From Angiostrongylus vasorum (Eukaryota > Nematoda > Chromadorea > Rhabditida > Metastrongylidae): DNA of 64,000 bases. Numbering within the stretch: the first letter of the stretch is position 1; every line of letters begins with the position of its first letter. This document shows positions 20,308-35,300 of the stretch, piece after piece. The DNA is taken from the NCBI GenBank assembly GCA_018806985.1, contig JADANN010000345.1:744001-808000 (forward strand), in the 5' to 3' direction. Made by a program: the position numbers and the translations under genes. The notes beneath the pieces were generated by a model that ran no database searches, was not told the origin of the DNA, and worked only from the letters and a program-made list of their open reading frames with translations.

Positions 20308-23300
20308 CTGAAGAGATGGTGACGAGAGTTCGTTCTCTTTGTTATTCTCTTTTACTGTCATCGATGACGATCAAAATAAAATTTAAGACTGTTGTTAAAG
20401 GCACATGCAATTCCATCCACAATGCCATGAGCACCATTGAGAAGAAAAAACGTGTAACGATGTAGTGCCCAGAATCATAACCATCGTTTTTCACTTGTAC
20501 TGTTAGGATAAAGTGGCAGAGCATTCGACATTGACCAATCACTGAGGAATGCGTCATGCATTCGACTCCATTCGCAGCACTGTAGGCATAGTTCAGTGCA
20601 TTTTGGGTATAAACGATAACTTGCGGTTGCGAGCAATATGTATAGTCAGCACTTTTACGTTTCAAACACGCCCGGTAGCGGGCTTATGCACCGGAGCGGA
20701 CTAGCGACGGAACCAAGGTGTATTGCAGGGCACGTGTAACCACTGTGCTACACGCGTCTCTTAGCTCTTTAAAATAGTGAATGAAAAGAAGCCACAGCAG
20801 TGCGAAAAAGTGCAATAGCCATCCATTCTCGATTTTTTTAATGAATCGATCACGATGTTGAAATCACTCATTGAGTCAATGAATGTGAGACATAAGTCCA
20901 CCTTGCGTTCACACAATGCTTCAGTAAGTTTTGATTGTGTGGAAATGATCCATCGTAGTAGAATTCTTTCGAAGCCTTTCCTGCTCATTTGGCTGCCCTT
21001 CGTTTTCCAATCCTGCTCTCAACCTCTAGAGTAGGGAACGTATGGACGACGGTATACAGGATGGGTGGTAAATTCCACCATTGTGTAGGTTTTCTTTCTT
21101 ATACAATAACAATATCATATTGGTGTTTTTGTTTTGGAGGTACATTTCACTTTCACATTGTGAAGCAAGCCAGTGCTGATAAACACCGGTAAATAGTTCG
21201 CCAGATGTTCTGATTTGATATTGTTGTGATCGGCTGCTATACGGTTATTCATCGACGAAAGCGTATGGAGGCATTCGAAACGGAAAACCCTTGAGAAAAG
21301 ATATTCATCTTCGTGATAGTACGAAACGTAAGTCGTACAGAACTAATCACCAGTAGTTCCCTCAATTATACTTCTATTCCAAAATGTCAGGCTTTCCTTC
21401 CATCAGGATGTCAGGATGCGAGTGTTCATTTCGGTTTTTTAATTGGCAAAATCTCACAGGTTATTACGGATCTAATTTCCAATAGGTGCCCATTCTTACA
21501 GCTTCTCCAGCTCTGTAATGGCTTTTTAGTTTCGTTAGCTTTATAGAGTGTGGTTGTTGTGTGCGCAACTTACTTAGAACTGTTGCGATACGACTTAATA
21601 GATACTTGAACGGCCTGTCATCACTAGTTGTGCGGGCCCCAGCATAATCACCATTTTTCGGAGATTTGCTGGTTAAGCCATTGTGGTTCCTTGGAATACC
21701 GAAGAAAGCCTGGCCAAAGCCTGCTCCAGGTCGTCACCACGACAGGCAGTCACAGGCCTTGTGGATAAGAGGGGGGATTTACCACCATGCGACTTTGATA
21801 CCAAGACGGTGGTGGATCCTAGTATTGGCTTACTCTTAGCTAGGCTTCCTGATGGAAACACCGGACTCCTTCTCAGGACCCTGCCGGAGGGACGAATTCC
21901 TCCGCTGCACATCGCAGTCCGACACCCAGGAACACCCAGCCACGATGAGGCGGTAAACCGTTGGAAGGTGTGTTTCGATAGTCCCCAACAAGTCGTATTT
22001 CCCATCAAATCGACTTTTTTTGAACTGCATACCTTTCTATCCTAACTGTAGAATGAAGCATCTTGTGCGAAAGGGGCGATAGTCTTTCTCACGGGAAAAC
22101 TTTGGTAAAGAGACGACATGAGTTAGGCAAGACTATATGCAGTCACTGCCAATTCCATCACAGCATGCTCCACCGGAAGAATGTACACCGTCTGAGTAAA
22201 GACTTCTGAACAATGACTTACCATGGACGGGATGAAAACCAGGCCAACTTCTGATCACGGTGGTCCAGCCTATGATACCCGTTATGCTGCCGTTTACTGC
22301 AAGTTGTGACCTTGAAAACAGTGCAGCATTCTCTACAGAGCTTCTCCAGGTTCATATAAGAGTCCCTCAGCGTCACCTTTGTCTTAATGTGATTTGTAGG
22401 CGTAGCAAGGATTATTTAAGCCAGTGCGTTTTGGATCTTTTCACCAACAAAACTTTGATGCAGAGGGTTAATGCTTTAATGGAATCAGTGTTCAGGTCGA
22501 CAGTTATAGACTCTCAAGTTCAAGTTTTAGATGGCGAATTAATAGCTAAGCAAAAGCGATCATGAAGTTGCAATAAAACTTAGGTTGATAGCAAATGTCT
22601 CTGCCACGAATTCCTCAAGGATTTGTTTAGTGGGGACTCTTTCCTGTGCGTCGATTTAGTGAAAAGTTTGCACTGATGGTGAATGAAGTGTAAAAAGGAT
22701 AAAATGTCCGCGTTGATCAGTGTTCTAAGAATGCTGATAAATGAATCATGTATCCCATTCGTACTGTCGTAGAGATGTGTCTACCCTGTACGATAAATTG
22801 TGGTGGCATACCAATGTGCTAAGTCAATGTATCATTTTTCAAGCGAATTCTGGTGCCAATTTGCTGACCCCGAAGAAATATTTAGAAGACGTGGGAGCGT
22901 CTCAGGGTGAGAGGTGAGGGAGCAATAAAAAGTTTTCAGGGGACCTTTAACCACTGCGCTACACGCATGATTGGAAACACCGAAAGATTAATCGATGAGA
23001 ACAAAAAAGAAAGGCAGATGGCAAGTTAATCACAATGTCCTTACTGTTACGAGTGGGACCATAGTATCGTCTGTTCAGAAACGTGTGTAGCGCAGTGGTA
23101 AGGGAGTGCAGCAGTACTCTATGGGTTCCACTCTGCGCCCCGGGTTCACCAAGTCTTCCATCCCTCCAGGGTCGGCAAATTGGTACTACTGTTGTCTGGG
23201 AGGATGATAACACTGATTTGTAATACATCGGTAGGCCACCACAAGTCATTGTGCAGGCCAGATATGGATGGATTCAAACACTTCTTACGACGCTTAACGA

Positions 23301-26300
23301 AGTGGAATGCATGGCGTAACATTCGCCAGGAATTGATCAAGATCGAGAACTTCTTTCTTTTTTATCATTCTCAAATCATTTCGTAAATCCATGCAAAAGG
23401 ACACAACTATGCTAGATACAAGCAAATAGATTTCAAATGTCAGAAGTTTGAAAGGTTATAAAGCCATTACGCTACCCAACTTCATTACAAAAGTACTTTT
23501 GTAAGGCCAGTTTTTCTTGAAGCTTCTCGATGTTAATTCAAAAAATAACCTTTAGACGACATATGATGCTAAACACGGCAACCTTTTCATAAAGACATAA
23601 ACCACATAAGTACATAGTTCCAGTACCAGAATAAAACCATCACAGGACTGGATGCTTATAAATGGCGACGACTAGTTTGTCAACAAATAACTGACAGCAT
23701 GCATTGATTTCAAGGCATATGCTTTCGGACTATTTATTTTGCTGCGGAGTATACTTTCTACAATTTCTACATTCAATCAATAGCTCAATCAACACAGATC
23801 CCAGATCAGTCGTGGTCCATGGAAAGCTATTCTCTAAATCTGATAATTTATAAAAAAACCTTTTTGAAAAAAAAAAGCTTTCAATAGAAATCATGCAGAC
23901 ATGCATGTGCCTATCGTATTACAGTAACGTGGCGCGAACACGGTACCGCATCACATTCCGAATGCTACGATAGAAGTAACGTTAGTACTGAGCGATCAGA
24001 GTTATAAGAATAGCAACGGCTCAATGATGACAGGATAAGGAGGTGCATCTCAAAAACACTCTACTTAATACTTTCCAAACCAACTCTATTCAATTACAAG
24101 ATTCCCAATTTTCATGCTGCTTACCGGATTCGGCACTGGTTGTTTTTTATTCTGACTGCCGGGAACGGTAACTACATTGGCGGTATTTGTTTCAGCAACA
24201 GCGGCAGATGCGGCGTCTGACGGTGTGATGTCGCCGTTCACCACTAAACGAGTTCTATCAACACTGTCTTCTCCGTATCCGAGTTAACCAGTATCAACTA
24301 CGTTATATCAGTATTTATCAATAAAGTTGTTTGCAATCTTGAATAATATGATTCCCGATTTATTAAAAGAAGAGAATTGCCATCGAATTTAAAGGAAAAA
24401 CAGGGAACTTTTTAGCTACTGATCTCAAAGTGATGATACCTATCATATGTATAAGTTACCCTGGTAGACAGGCGGTGGTGGAGGCCACTGGTAGTCCATT
24501 TTTCGTGCGGGAATATGCTTCTGCAGAACTTCAATCTGCTCACGCTCGTGTTGCTCACTTTCTGCTGGTGGCCATTGAACAGATGGCATGTGTTGGGGAC
24601 CTGAAGCTGAGTAATGTGAGGAAAAATTGCTAGCAAACATTATTAGTACTCCTTTACTACTATCGTTGAATATAAAAGGTTCTAAAACTTGTACTCCATT
24701 CTAAGAACTAACTAAAGTAGTAGAACAAAATCAGTAGGTGAGGGTGGCTGAAAATCTAAGGATGTACTGGAACAATTTCTTGACATTTAACTAGTTAATT
24801 ATAACCGTATGCAATGTAAATACAGAAACCTCACTGAGCATTTTAGCATTGTTAACATATTTAGTTACTTGGATACTTGGATGGACCTTCTTCACTGGTT
24901 GCGCGGACCCAACATAATTCCCGTTTCTTCGTAGTTTTGCTGGTTTAGCTATTGTGGTTCCCTGGTGTCCCGAGGTCATCCAGGCCAAAGTCTGCCCCAG
25001 GTCGTCACCACCACAAATAGTCGCCGCCCTTGTGGATCACAGGGAGATTTGCCACCATGCGACTAGTTTCATACCACGACGGTGGCGGATCCTGGTACTG
25101 GTTTAATCCTAGCTAGGCTTCCTGATGGAAAAGCCGGACTCGTTCTCAGCTAGGGAGACCCTGCCGAGGAGACGAATACCCCGCTGTACATCGCAGCCCG
25201 ACACCCAGGAACACCTCCCAGCCACGATGAGACGGTAAACCGTTGGGAGGTTGTCAGCACACTACCAGTGATAAGCATAGATCTCAATGCATATGTGATC
25301 GGAAACAATTTTTATTCATCCTTAAACAGGCATTACTCATCCACCGTTGCTCGCAGTTGCGCTAAAATCTTTCAAGTCAGCTCACATTTTTACTTCCGTT
25401 TTCTACATCTGAATGAGAAGTTTGAAACAGCAACTAACGTTGTAGAAAAACCTTACAGCGACTGGGAAAAATATTCAACGAGTTTGTCAAGTCTTCAAAT
25501 ATTCTAGTAGCTCAGGTATTAAGAAATCAGCCATGGTAAATTAGCGTGGTCGCGAATATTAACCATCAGTGCTTGTTTTTACATAACCCCACAACGATGT
25601 TTCAGAGAGATCCGAAATCGTTTAGAACCTCAATAGTTCAGAATCATATTACAAGATCAGAAATTCTTGTAGAAAGTAACAAGTCGACTCACTGAGTGTT
25701 GCATGAATTCCGGAATTGATGATTGATGACACCGTAGGCAAGGTATTTTAAAATATGATTTATTAAAATATTGTATACTTCATCATCGTTTAAGGGGACG
25801 TTGGACTTGCAGTGGTTAGAGACCTCACTTAATAACACGCGAAGCGTCGTTAGTTCAACCTCTCACTAGAATAATTAAGCACACAAATCTGAAGACCACC
25901 GTGGATGCTGAATGCGAAGAAACGATAAAACGAAAGAAATCTCTTTTAAACCAATGTAATCTCCACAAGCGTGATAATGAGTAAAGTAAATGGGAAAAGT
26001 AGAAATCTTCATTTATTGTATCGATGACAAGTGTGACTACACCATTGCTCACTGAGTCTTAGCTTCACCGAAGAGGTCCTAATATTACAAAACTAGAGCG
26101 TTCCCTCAGACCCGAAAAGGTGTATAGAAAAGAATTTCTGTTACTTTGCGACTATAATCAGCCAAGTGGATGGAAAAGAATCATGAAGAATATCTGAAAA
26201 GGAACGTTCCGAAGGGCGGCCGTCCATCGACTGAGACTTTAGAGGACGTGATGACGATAGTAGTGACAAGTATGATTTTACAAGTGAAACAGCGATAGAA

Positions 26301-29300
26301 ATCTAGTCATACGTGGGAAGCAGATAACAGGAACAATGACAAGCGCGTAAAGTTGAAGTAACGACCCCTCAGTGAATCTGACACTTTCTTCAAGACTACT
26401 TTTTGTGCTAGACTACCTCTATTGACAGAAGCAAAGGAAGAAAGAAAAATAGAAGTTGGATGCTCTGAGACCTTGAATGTTGAATGAATCAAAATTCTTG
26501 GCTATTCAGCAGCACAAATGATATTAGTGATTTTGATATAAACACCTTGATATCCTTGAGTGACTGTTTCTCCTTCAGGTGGTGGCCAAACCAAGTCAAT
26601 TTTCGAATTCCGCTGCCATACGGTCGATTTTACAACGTCACTCGGGTCCTAAAACGATAATTGAATACATAAATCATAGATTTATAGTGCTAAATGTTAT
26701 CAGTGGAGAACAAAACGTTCTAGAACTACGAGATTCACGGAGAAGAATTCATAGCTTAAGAAGTACTAACATGAATAAGATGGAAGAGGAGGATACTATA
26801 GACAAAAGGAAACACTACTAATTTTCAATTCCAGCCATTATTAGTCTCGCTATACTCAGCATTGTCTTGACTTTTTCTTGTTGTTATTCTCTACTTTCAT
26901 TATCCTTTAAGATCATTCCCTCTCTAATTATCTGCTGTCGAAATGCGGTGTTCTGCAAGCGTTGATCATTCTGGAGCTGGAAGGGCGCCGAATTCATGAA
27001 AGACTTCGAAATTTTCATCCCGAAGAATATGCAAGATAAATATGTGGCAGCAAGAGTGCAGAGGACTGTGGTTACCTAGCCACCAAAAGTGATTATCATA
27101 AATAGTATCATACAAAAACAGTAATGCTCCCATGACCTTTTGAGCAAACGAAACCTATTGTAGAACAGCTGGTACAGGTGTCAAAGGAGTATGGAAAGTT
27201 AGCTGATTTATACCAGAGTTACTTACTGCATAGTAGAATTACACAGGACACATGTAATTGTCCATATTATTAGTCAATGCTTTCTTCTTTAGGAGACACC
27301 AGGTTGTCACTTGGATATTTATTTACAACACCGTTTCGGTATCTTTGCCTTTTTCAGAGCCTAGAGGTGTCATATTGACGCGCTATATACTCAGTCGAGC
27401 ATTTTCGTAACCTGTTTACTTTTTCACGATGCAAATAACATTCATGTTTTGCTTTTTTCTGCTGAAGTTATGATGTCAGTTTGGCCATCCTACGCTGTGC
27501 AGAATGCGAAACCGCGTCAGCCACTACTGAATAAATCTTGTTATTCACAACCTCGTATCTCTCAAAGAAGAAAACACTATCTTATTATTAATGCTTGCAA
27601 CTGGTATGATTGCAGTTAGTACTGTTATTTATGGTGACAACAATGTAGCGCAGTGGTTGAGGGCAGCCTGCGATGTAAATGGGTTTTTTGTTCGATAATA
27701 GGTTATCAAGCCCAGTATCCCTCTAGGGTTGGTAAATTTATCTAAGAGGATAAAAACGCTGAGTTGATTTATTGAGCGGAAGTAATTGTATAAACCAGTT
27801 ACGCATTTGATTATCTCTGCAATGTTACGAATGGAATCGAATGCATAGCGCAACCCTAAGGGATACATTAACGGTGAAAGCATTATGCTTTTCTATTCTG
27901 CCGATCACTATTGTAAAAAAGTAACAGTTTTTATTTCCCAGCTTTCATAAAGTCACGAATAAGACACAAATTACTAGGAAGTTTTACCTTCACTAGGTGA
28001 TAATCAATCATGGAAGTTCTATTATCACGCTGTTAAACGGCAGCCTTTGTTAAGCAATAGAGATCAAATCACAGGAACATGTGCAATGAATTTCTGCTTG
28101 GTAAATCCAATGTTTTTGATTGATAACGGTGAGCAATCAAGAAAAAAACACTTAACATTACAGTGTAAAGTATCGGGCTCCCCAAACTTGTTGCTTGTTT
28201 CGTGTTTTAAAGCGGTAGAAGCACTCGGTATAGACCAATTCCCAAAGGAAGCGCACGCATTGAGTTCCATTCGTGACATCGCAGACGTAATAGAATGCAT
28301 ATTTAACCTACACAACGACTCCAATTGGGCTACCGATGAATAAAATCGGTGTTTTTATCTTCTCATACATGTCTGGTAGCAAAATCGTCCGAAGCAATGG
28401 TAACGAAGCAGCGATAATGTGTGCATTGTAAAAGCACCTTTAACCACTACACTATATGAGCCCTTCCTTACTTTAGTTTACACTAGTCAAACAAAGCTAA
28501 ATTTTGCAAACCCAGACCCCAAGCCAGATTCGAACCGGCGAGTGTTTTTCTGGGGGCTCATGTGTTATCCAGTGCACCGCCTAGGCACTCAGTCTGAGTT
28601 TTGCAAATATCCCAACATCATCATGATTGTACTTCACATAATACCTTTGCGTAAGGAAAAATAATAGACAGTAAATAAAAGGTTATAGAAAGCTTAATTT
28701 ATTGACGATAAACGAGAATAAACGGTATTGATGAGGTTGTACACCTGACACTACTGTGTTTAACATATGGTTATCGATTTGTAGTCGCTCTATTCTTATC
28801 GAAACATTATGGAAGATAGGTCTTGAAGTTCACCAGCGCTTTAAATAATTATTTGATTTTCCCAGTACCTGTTGAATCCATCCGCAATCATCGTTTGCTT
28901 TAATAACTCGGACTGGTTCCCTAAATATTTGAGCAATATACGTGATTTTTCTACTTGATGAGCTCGAAGAACTAACAAGAAATGAAGGAAATGAAATCAA
29001 ATGGTACCAGTGGAAGCAAAGAGATGATTAGTAAAAAATCAACATACAATATAAGATTTTTCAGAACAATCAATACTGATTTCAGAAGTTACTGAAAATA
29101 TGCATGTTGTGGATAGAATCTCATCGGGAAGGAAGCTGGACACTTACGTCTCCTTCACGACCTCTTCCTGTGGTGGCGGCCAAACACGAGAGATTTTCGA
29201 CGGTCGGTACTGATTACGTTGTATTTCGACAGTTTTCCTAAAGTACAAGAAACATTACAAAGTATAACAATAAATATAAAAGCGAAAAAATAGGATTACT

Positions 29301-32300
29301 GAGCTTCGCGTCTAATAAAAGAAAGAAAGAAACGTATTTGAATAAGTAGGCCATCACAGGCATTAGTGCAAGTAAGAAAGACTACTTAAAGGATCCTTCA
29401 TAAATATGCTATATACCATATATTTTTCCATATTAATATTCCCATATTTCTGTTTATATTTATGCACTTTCATATTTCATTTTTTTATTTTATTTTACAT
29501 GATCCGTCATCACATCTATTCTTTCCACTTCTTGCATTCGATTCGTTTTCCCTCGTATTCATCTTCCACAAAGGTCTTCGAACGCTTCGCATGTTGCTTC
29601 GGCTGTTTTTTTAAGGATATCGTTTTCTTTATGAATGTTGTAGAATGCTGGCCTAGCCGATTCTCCTTTCAATCTTGGAGATAGCCGGGCTAAGACGCCT
29701 ATACGTGGATTGGAGAACAGCGTTGGCCAGGGAATCAAACTAGCTCCTTTGCTTCCTGATCGACGGCATCACTAACCAGTGCGTTACCCAACTCCCTATA
29801 CATCACATATATTACGCATATCAGTTACATTATATCTAAATTGCACCAATGCATGAAGTTTAAGCGGTGTAGTAAGGAATCGGTCTGATGATGCATGAAA
29901 GTTGTTGACTGATCTTCATGAATACTTGGATTTGTCCTAACACGGTTAACCCAGAATTTCAGGAACAATTTACTCCATTAGCATTCAACGACATTTACGC
30001 ATGAAGAAGATAACGTCCTCAAGAGGCTGCTGAACAAAGCCGCACTCAAGTCCGAAGACCTTCATGAATGATGTATGTGCAAAACGAACCGAATGAAAGC
30101 AATGCTGATAATCCCGACAATCTGTGATGTCGAACCATGTAAAAAACAAAGAAATTCAAAAGCAAAAAAAGACAGGCAACGCGAATGTCTCAGCTGGTGC
30201 AGTGGATAAAAGGTGAGCCGCCTGAAAATGTAATGGCGAGTTCGAAGTCCAGTTGAGATTCTGAGTTTTGTTCATACCACATCCTTGTGGTTGTACTTGA
30301 CATAACACGCGGCTATGAAAGATGAATAGGCACTAAATAAAAAGTTAAAATAAAGAAATGAATGAAACTCAGTTTACTGAAGGTAGAGTAAGAAGTGTTC
30401 TCCGAACTCTTATTTACCACATTCAATGATAGTATCATTTCACATGTGGGGTTCCAATCCACTGGAGATATGATTTTATCTTCAGAGCCGACCATTTTTA
30501 ACTGAAGGCCTAACTAACTACTAAATACTTTTTAAAGCAGTTCTTTTCTCATATATTTGCATGTTGCGAAACACAAGTGAGCGCTGATAATATCATTATA
30601 TCATGACACGTTATCGATTGGTCGACCGATCGAATTTAGGTCCTAAAATGCTTTGTTGCTGTGGAGACCGTAAAAGCTAGAGAAAATTAATGAAGTAAAA
30701 AGAGAAGTCCCTCAGAAATTCTACAAGAAAATCGAAACGAAATCACTGGAAATCACTGATATTAGATGAGGAAAACAGTCCGAACCTGATTCACTGGCTT
30801 CCATTCCTGTGTGTGCACTTTTGGCGCTGATCCGATCTCAGGTACGACCTCTTCGGGAAATTCATTCCACTTCACCTTCTGATAGGAAGGTTTGTTCACA
30901 ATCACGGTACGCTGAATGGAAGCATATTTTTTTGCTGACTTCTCATTAACTTCTGATAATTTCTCAATCATTAGAGTAATGGAGGGAAATCAGAACAACA
31001 CAGACGTGTGACATAGATTTTACTGTTGCGCTCTGAGGTTAAGTAAGACTTTGATGAAATATTCATTCAATTTTAATCTTGATAGGTTACGATCTTCAGA
31101 AGAAGATTGAAAAAGAAGTGTATAGTGGCAGCCGCAAAGCACCAACGATATTCTGGAGAACATCACCACGTCGTGCTGGATGAAATCCCTTGTTGAATTG
31201 CTTTCTTGCTCCGGCTTCGACGAAAAGTGAAAGCGGAAGAGTAGTAAAAAGGACAAAATGGATAAAACTCTCGGCGTTGATCAATCATTAAGGGATGCGC
31301 CATGCATTCGACTTCATTAAGTATCGTTGGAGGTGACTGAATGCATATCTCGCCTTTACAATGACTCGCGGTGGCCTATCGATGTATCGAGCCAGTGCTG
31401 CTATCCTTCCAGACAAGTCTGGTACCAATTTTCCGACCCCGGAGAGATAGAAGGCTTGGTGGGTCAGGACCGCGGGGATCGATTACACGTGTGTGTCGCA
31501 GTGGCGCCTCCAACCACTGTGCCAAACGCGCGAAAGAGTAGTACGAATAAAAACTGGGAAAAAAAATGCTATAGGATCACTGATGAAGGTTGCCGCATTG
31601 GAGCGGTGCTCCACTGAAGAACACCTGACTCGATACGACGACGAAGACACCACATCCAAAAAACGAACGACTGTGAAGATCGACTTGCATCATCGGTTCT
31701 GACGAATACGAAGGCGTCGAAACGTCAGCAGAATAAATATTTGGTAACAAACTCGTGTTAGCTTATCAATGAAACAAGGTACATAAAACCGTAGGCTTCT
31801 GTGAGTCCGTGCTAGTTTAAATTTGATAGAGGTCATTATCTTCGCAGTGCATGAATCACACAGCAAAGCAATAGAACTGCAGCAAAAATAAAAGCTCTCA
31901 GGCATGTTTTGTAACAAATCCCTTGTTGGTGAAGTGTCAAAAAGTTAGAAAAAAAGTGGTAAGCTTTCAAGCAGAAGAAAATTTCTGGATGATGCTCTGG
32001 GAAACACTCGCATATTAAAGTACTCGCCCAAAAAATAGTCGAACTTTGAATAGTTGGGATGAACTCGTGGAAAAGACTACGAATCTCTGATATTTTAGAA
32101 GACATTCTTTATGAGGGTTGACTGACATGAACTTCATGAAGATCACTGAATTCCGGAATCGAGATTTTTCCGATTTGTGGTGGCTGAACATCTGGCGGCA
32201 CACGATGTTGCGTCTGCCAACAGGCATCATCCTATAACACAGAAAAGCTATAAAAACGTTGATAAGTAAGACAAACAATAATTTAAAAACCGACTTCTCT

Positions 32301-35300
32301 TTAATCTCCACGTGATTAATCAATATGTATCCCCTTCACTGATAAGCTAACACGAGGTTGATATAGATGTTTACTTGGCCAACGTTTCGACGCGTTCGTC
32401 TTCCTGTTCCCCCTTCTTCCGAGTCGATGATCCGAGTCAGTAGTCCACAGTTCTTCGTCCCTCTCCATGTGAAATCGTCGTATCGAGTCGGATCCTCTCT
32501 AGTGGAGCACCGCTCGGATCATGAGGAAAAAGGAAAGCATCAGCTCTCTCGGGAAGACGAAAACTTCGAAACATTAGCCGAATAAACCCTTTTACCAACC
32601 TAGTGTTAGCTTATCAGTGAGAGAATACATACAGAAAAACAAAACCTGAACTAAGATATGAAGCAGTAAATTTAATACATTCGATTGAAGGCGCTAAATG
32701 CAACCTTTGAATGTATATTATACTACAAGAAAAAAGATTATCAAGCACGCCAAAGAGTTCTTAATTGTTGAAAATGTGAACTAATCATACGGAGAATATC
32801 ACTTATAGTTGTGCTGAAGAGGATCCTGTAGCGTAGTGGTTAGAGATGCCTTGCAATACACTCTGGATCGGTTCCTATTTCGATTCTGCATCTCGAGAGC
32901 ATACCACATTTGTTTCGGAGAATAAAAACAATGACTTGCTATGTTAACAAGCCACCACAAAGTCGTGTATTGGTCAAATGTGTATTAAATCATCTCAACG
33001 AATAGGTTTGAATGCATAGCGCATCCCCCGTGATTGATCAACACCGAACATTTGTACTCTATTGACTCAGTTTTTTTCGTTTTCTAATGAGTTTTAATTG
33101 GTCAGACCTGTGGAGTTTTGTTTGACGGGATAAACAGAACTCACGTTCCCTTCGTGAGCAAAGCCCTCCTCATTTGATTATCTTTTTGCGGTCCAAATAA
33201 ACACTTCATTGGTCAAGGAGGCGGGGAGAGGGGTGAATCAATTTCTAACCTATCACGACAACCAAATTGTGGCCTTTCTATCAGTTAACATTGCCAAGTT
33301 GATCACTGTGTTAAGAAAACTGCGATTTCTAAATGAAGTTGGACGGACGTAGTGTTCTGTAAACTTGGGTGATCATTGACGAACTTGTTACTAGTGTATA
33401 ATGATTATACTAATAAATGTAACATCGGCTAGTGCTGCCAGTTAAAATTAAGAATCGTTTTCGAACCACTAAACCACGGATAGAAGTGTGGTTCAAGTTT
33501 CGACAGAGCAAGAGTTGAAACCACCTCCACCCCTCCTGAATCAGTCATACTGCCTTGATTAAGCGCCACTACCATTTGCTCTGGGGTTGTTGATCGCCGA
33601 AATCGACTCGTCTACGCAAAAATGTTACACTGTGTGTTGATAGGAAATCTCACTAACTGATAGAGATAATGGTGAGAAGGCATGACGGAAAACGGCGGAA
33701 AGAGGTGTGAACGAGATGTGTGAAGATAAAAATATGACAGCATTTCTTACTCGCGACACGAACTGCCAGTAATTCACTGGTCTTCCTCATAAGCAAACAT
33801 GTGGTTGGTATTACAGCACTTAGTAACACATACTAGCTGACGTTTCGGGAGCGCCGCCGTCTTCACAGCCTAGAAAGGTCATATTGACATGCAACATACG
33901 CAGCCAAACGCTTCCATAACTTCAGCAGACAAAACTTAACACATCCGTTTTCACTCGCACAGTAAGCAACTTTCTTTTAAAGACTTATCGCTTTGTTCTT
34001 TGCAAATCTTCCAGCTATTTGGCGGAGACTAGCCAGTACAGAGTGTTACATGGGTGAGGAATGTGCCCAGCTGGGCTCAAAAAATCAGCCCGAGAGATGC
34101 CATGAGGTCATACGCGATTATACCCACTCCTCTCTGCTGTTCACTTTTGAATTTGTGGAATTCATCGAAACGCTTCGAGACTTTTACGCTCTGGAGTCTT
34201 CGATTCCTGTGTTAGGATGGTAACTTCTAATTCAAAATCTTCTCTGTGGTGTTTCTGTGTTCTATGCGTGCCTACTGGAGTATTTCGTTTAACCTTAAAC
34301 TTACTGACTAGGTGTTCTTTTATACGGACACAGAGTGCTCTCGCTTTACAAGAGATTAGGTACACCGTACCCAAACTAGGTACCGAAACAGCCGAAACGT
34401 CAGCTACTGTGTATTAATAAGGACTGTAATGCCGACCTCGTGTTTGCTCATCATTAACAACAGTGAATTATTGATCAATGCCGAGGTTAAAAGAAAGACG
34501 ATCTTGGGAACCACTAGTAGATTAGAGTAAAAGGATAAAGGAGACAACGACTCATTCGTTTGGAGATGCTCCACGAATTCGACTTCATCACATATCTGAG
34601 GGCTGAATGCACATTTGACCTACACAATGACTTGCGAATGCCACCGATGAACCAAGTCAGTGTTTTTATCTGTCCGAAAAAGCCTGCTGTCTATATGCCG
34701 ATTCTGGAAAGCTAGTAGGAAGGAGAGTGGAGAAACTCAGCACTCGGGAGTGGAGCAAAAAAAAACCTGTGTGGATTGAAAGCTACCTATGACTGTGACT
34801 AGTTGGAGGCTGAAAAAGAAAACGATGAAGAACTTCGGTGACGTGGGAGTATCAGACATGAGTAGTCATGTCAGTATTCTAGTTACTGTAAATGATTTTA
34901 TAAGAATTATTAACACCAGATTGTTATTATTTTCCAAGTTCTCCCTCCTTTCTCATTTTCTTCTAAAGAGTTTGCTTCCACTTCCTATGTTTAAGGTTAT
35001 GGCATTAAGTTTCCGCATATGTCACTGAATAATGAAAGGCCTATTACCTCTTGTAAAAAAATAGTGATATTCTGTGGGAGAAGCGCACCGATAATGGTGC
35101 AGAGCAACCTCGTTCTCATAAAGCTTCATCAGAAATATGTGAAGAAAAAAGGTTAGATTCAACTGTTTGTTATCCCTCAACAGGTTTGCACTTTTCACAC
35201 TCGATGCAAGGTTACACGGTAAAAAAGGCGTTTACATACAGAGCATCAAATCTAAACATTTTCGGGAAATATAGGGCAATAGTAGAAAGTCACCCTACAA

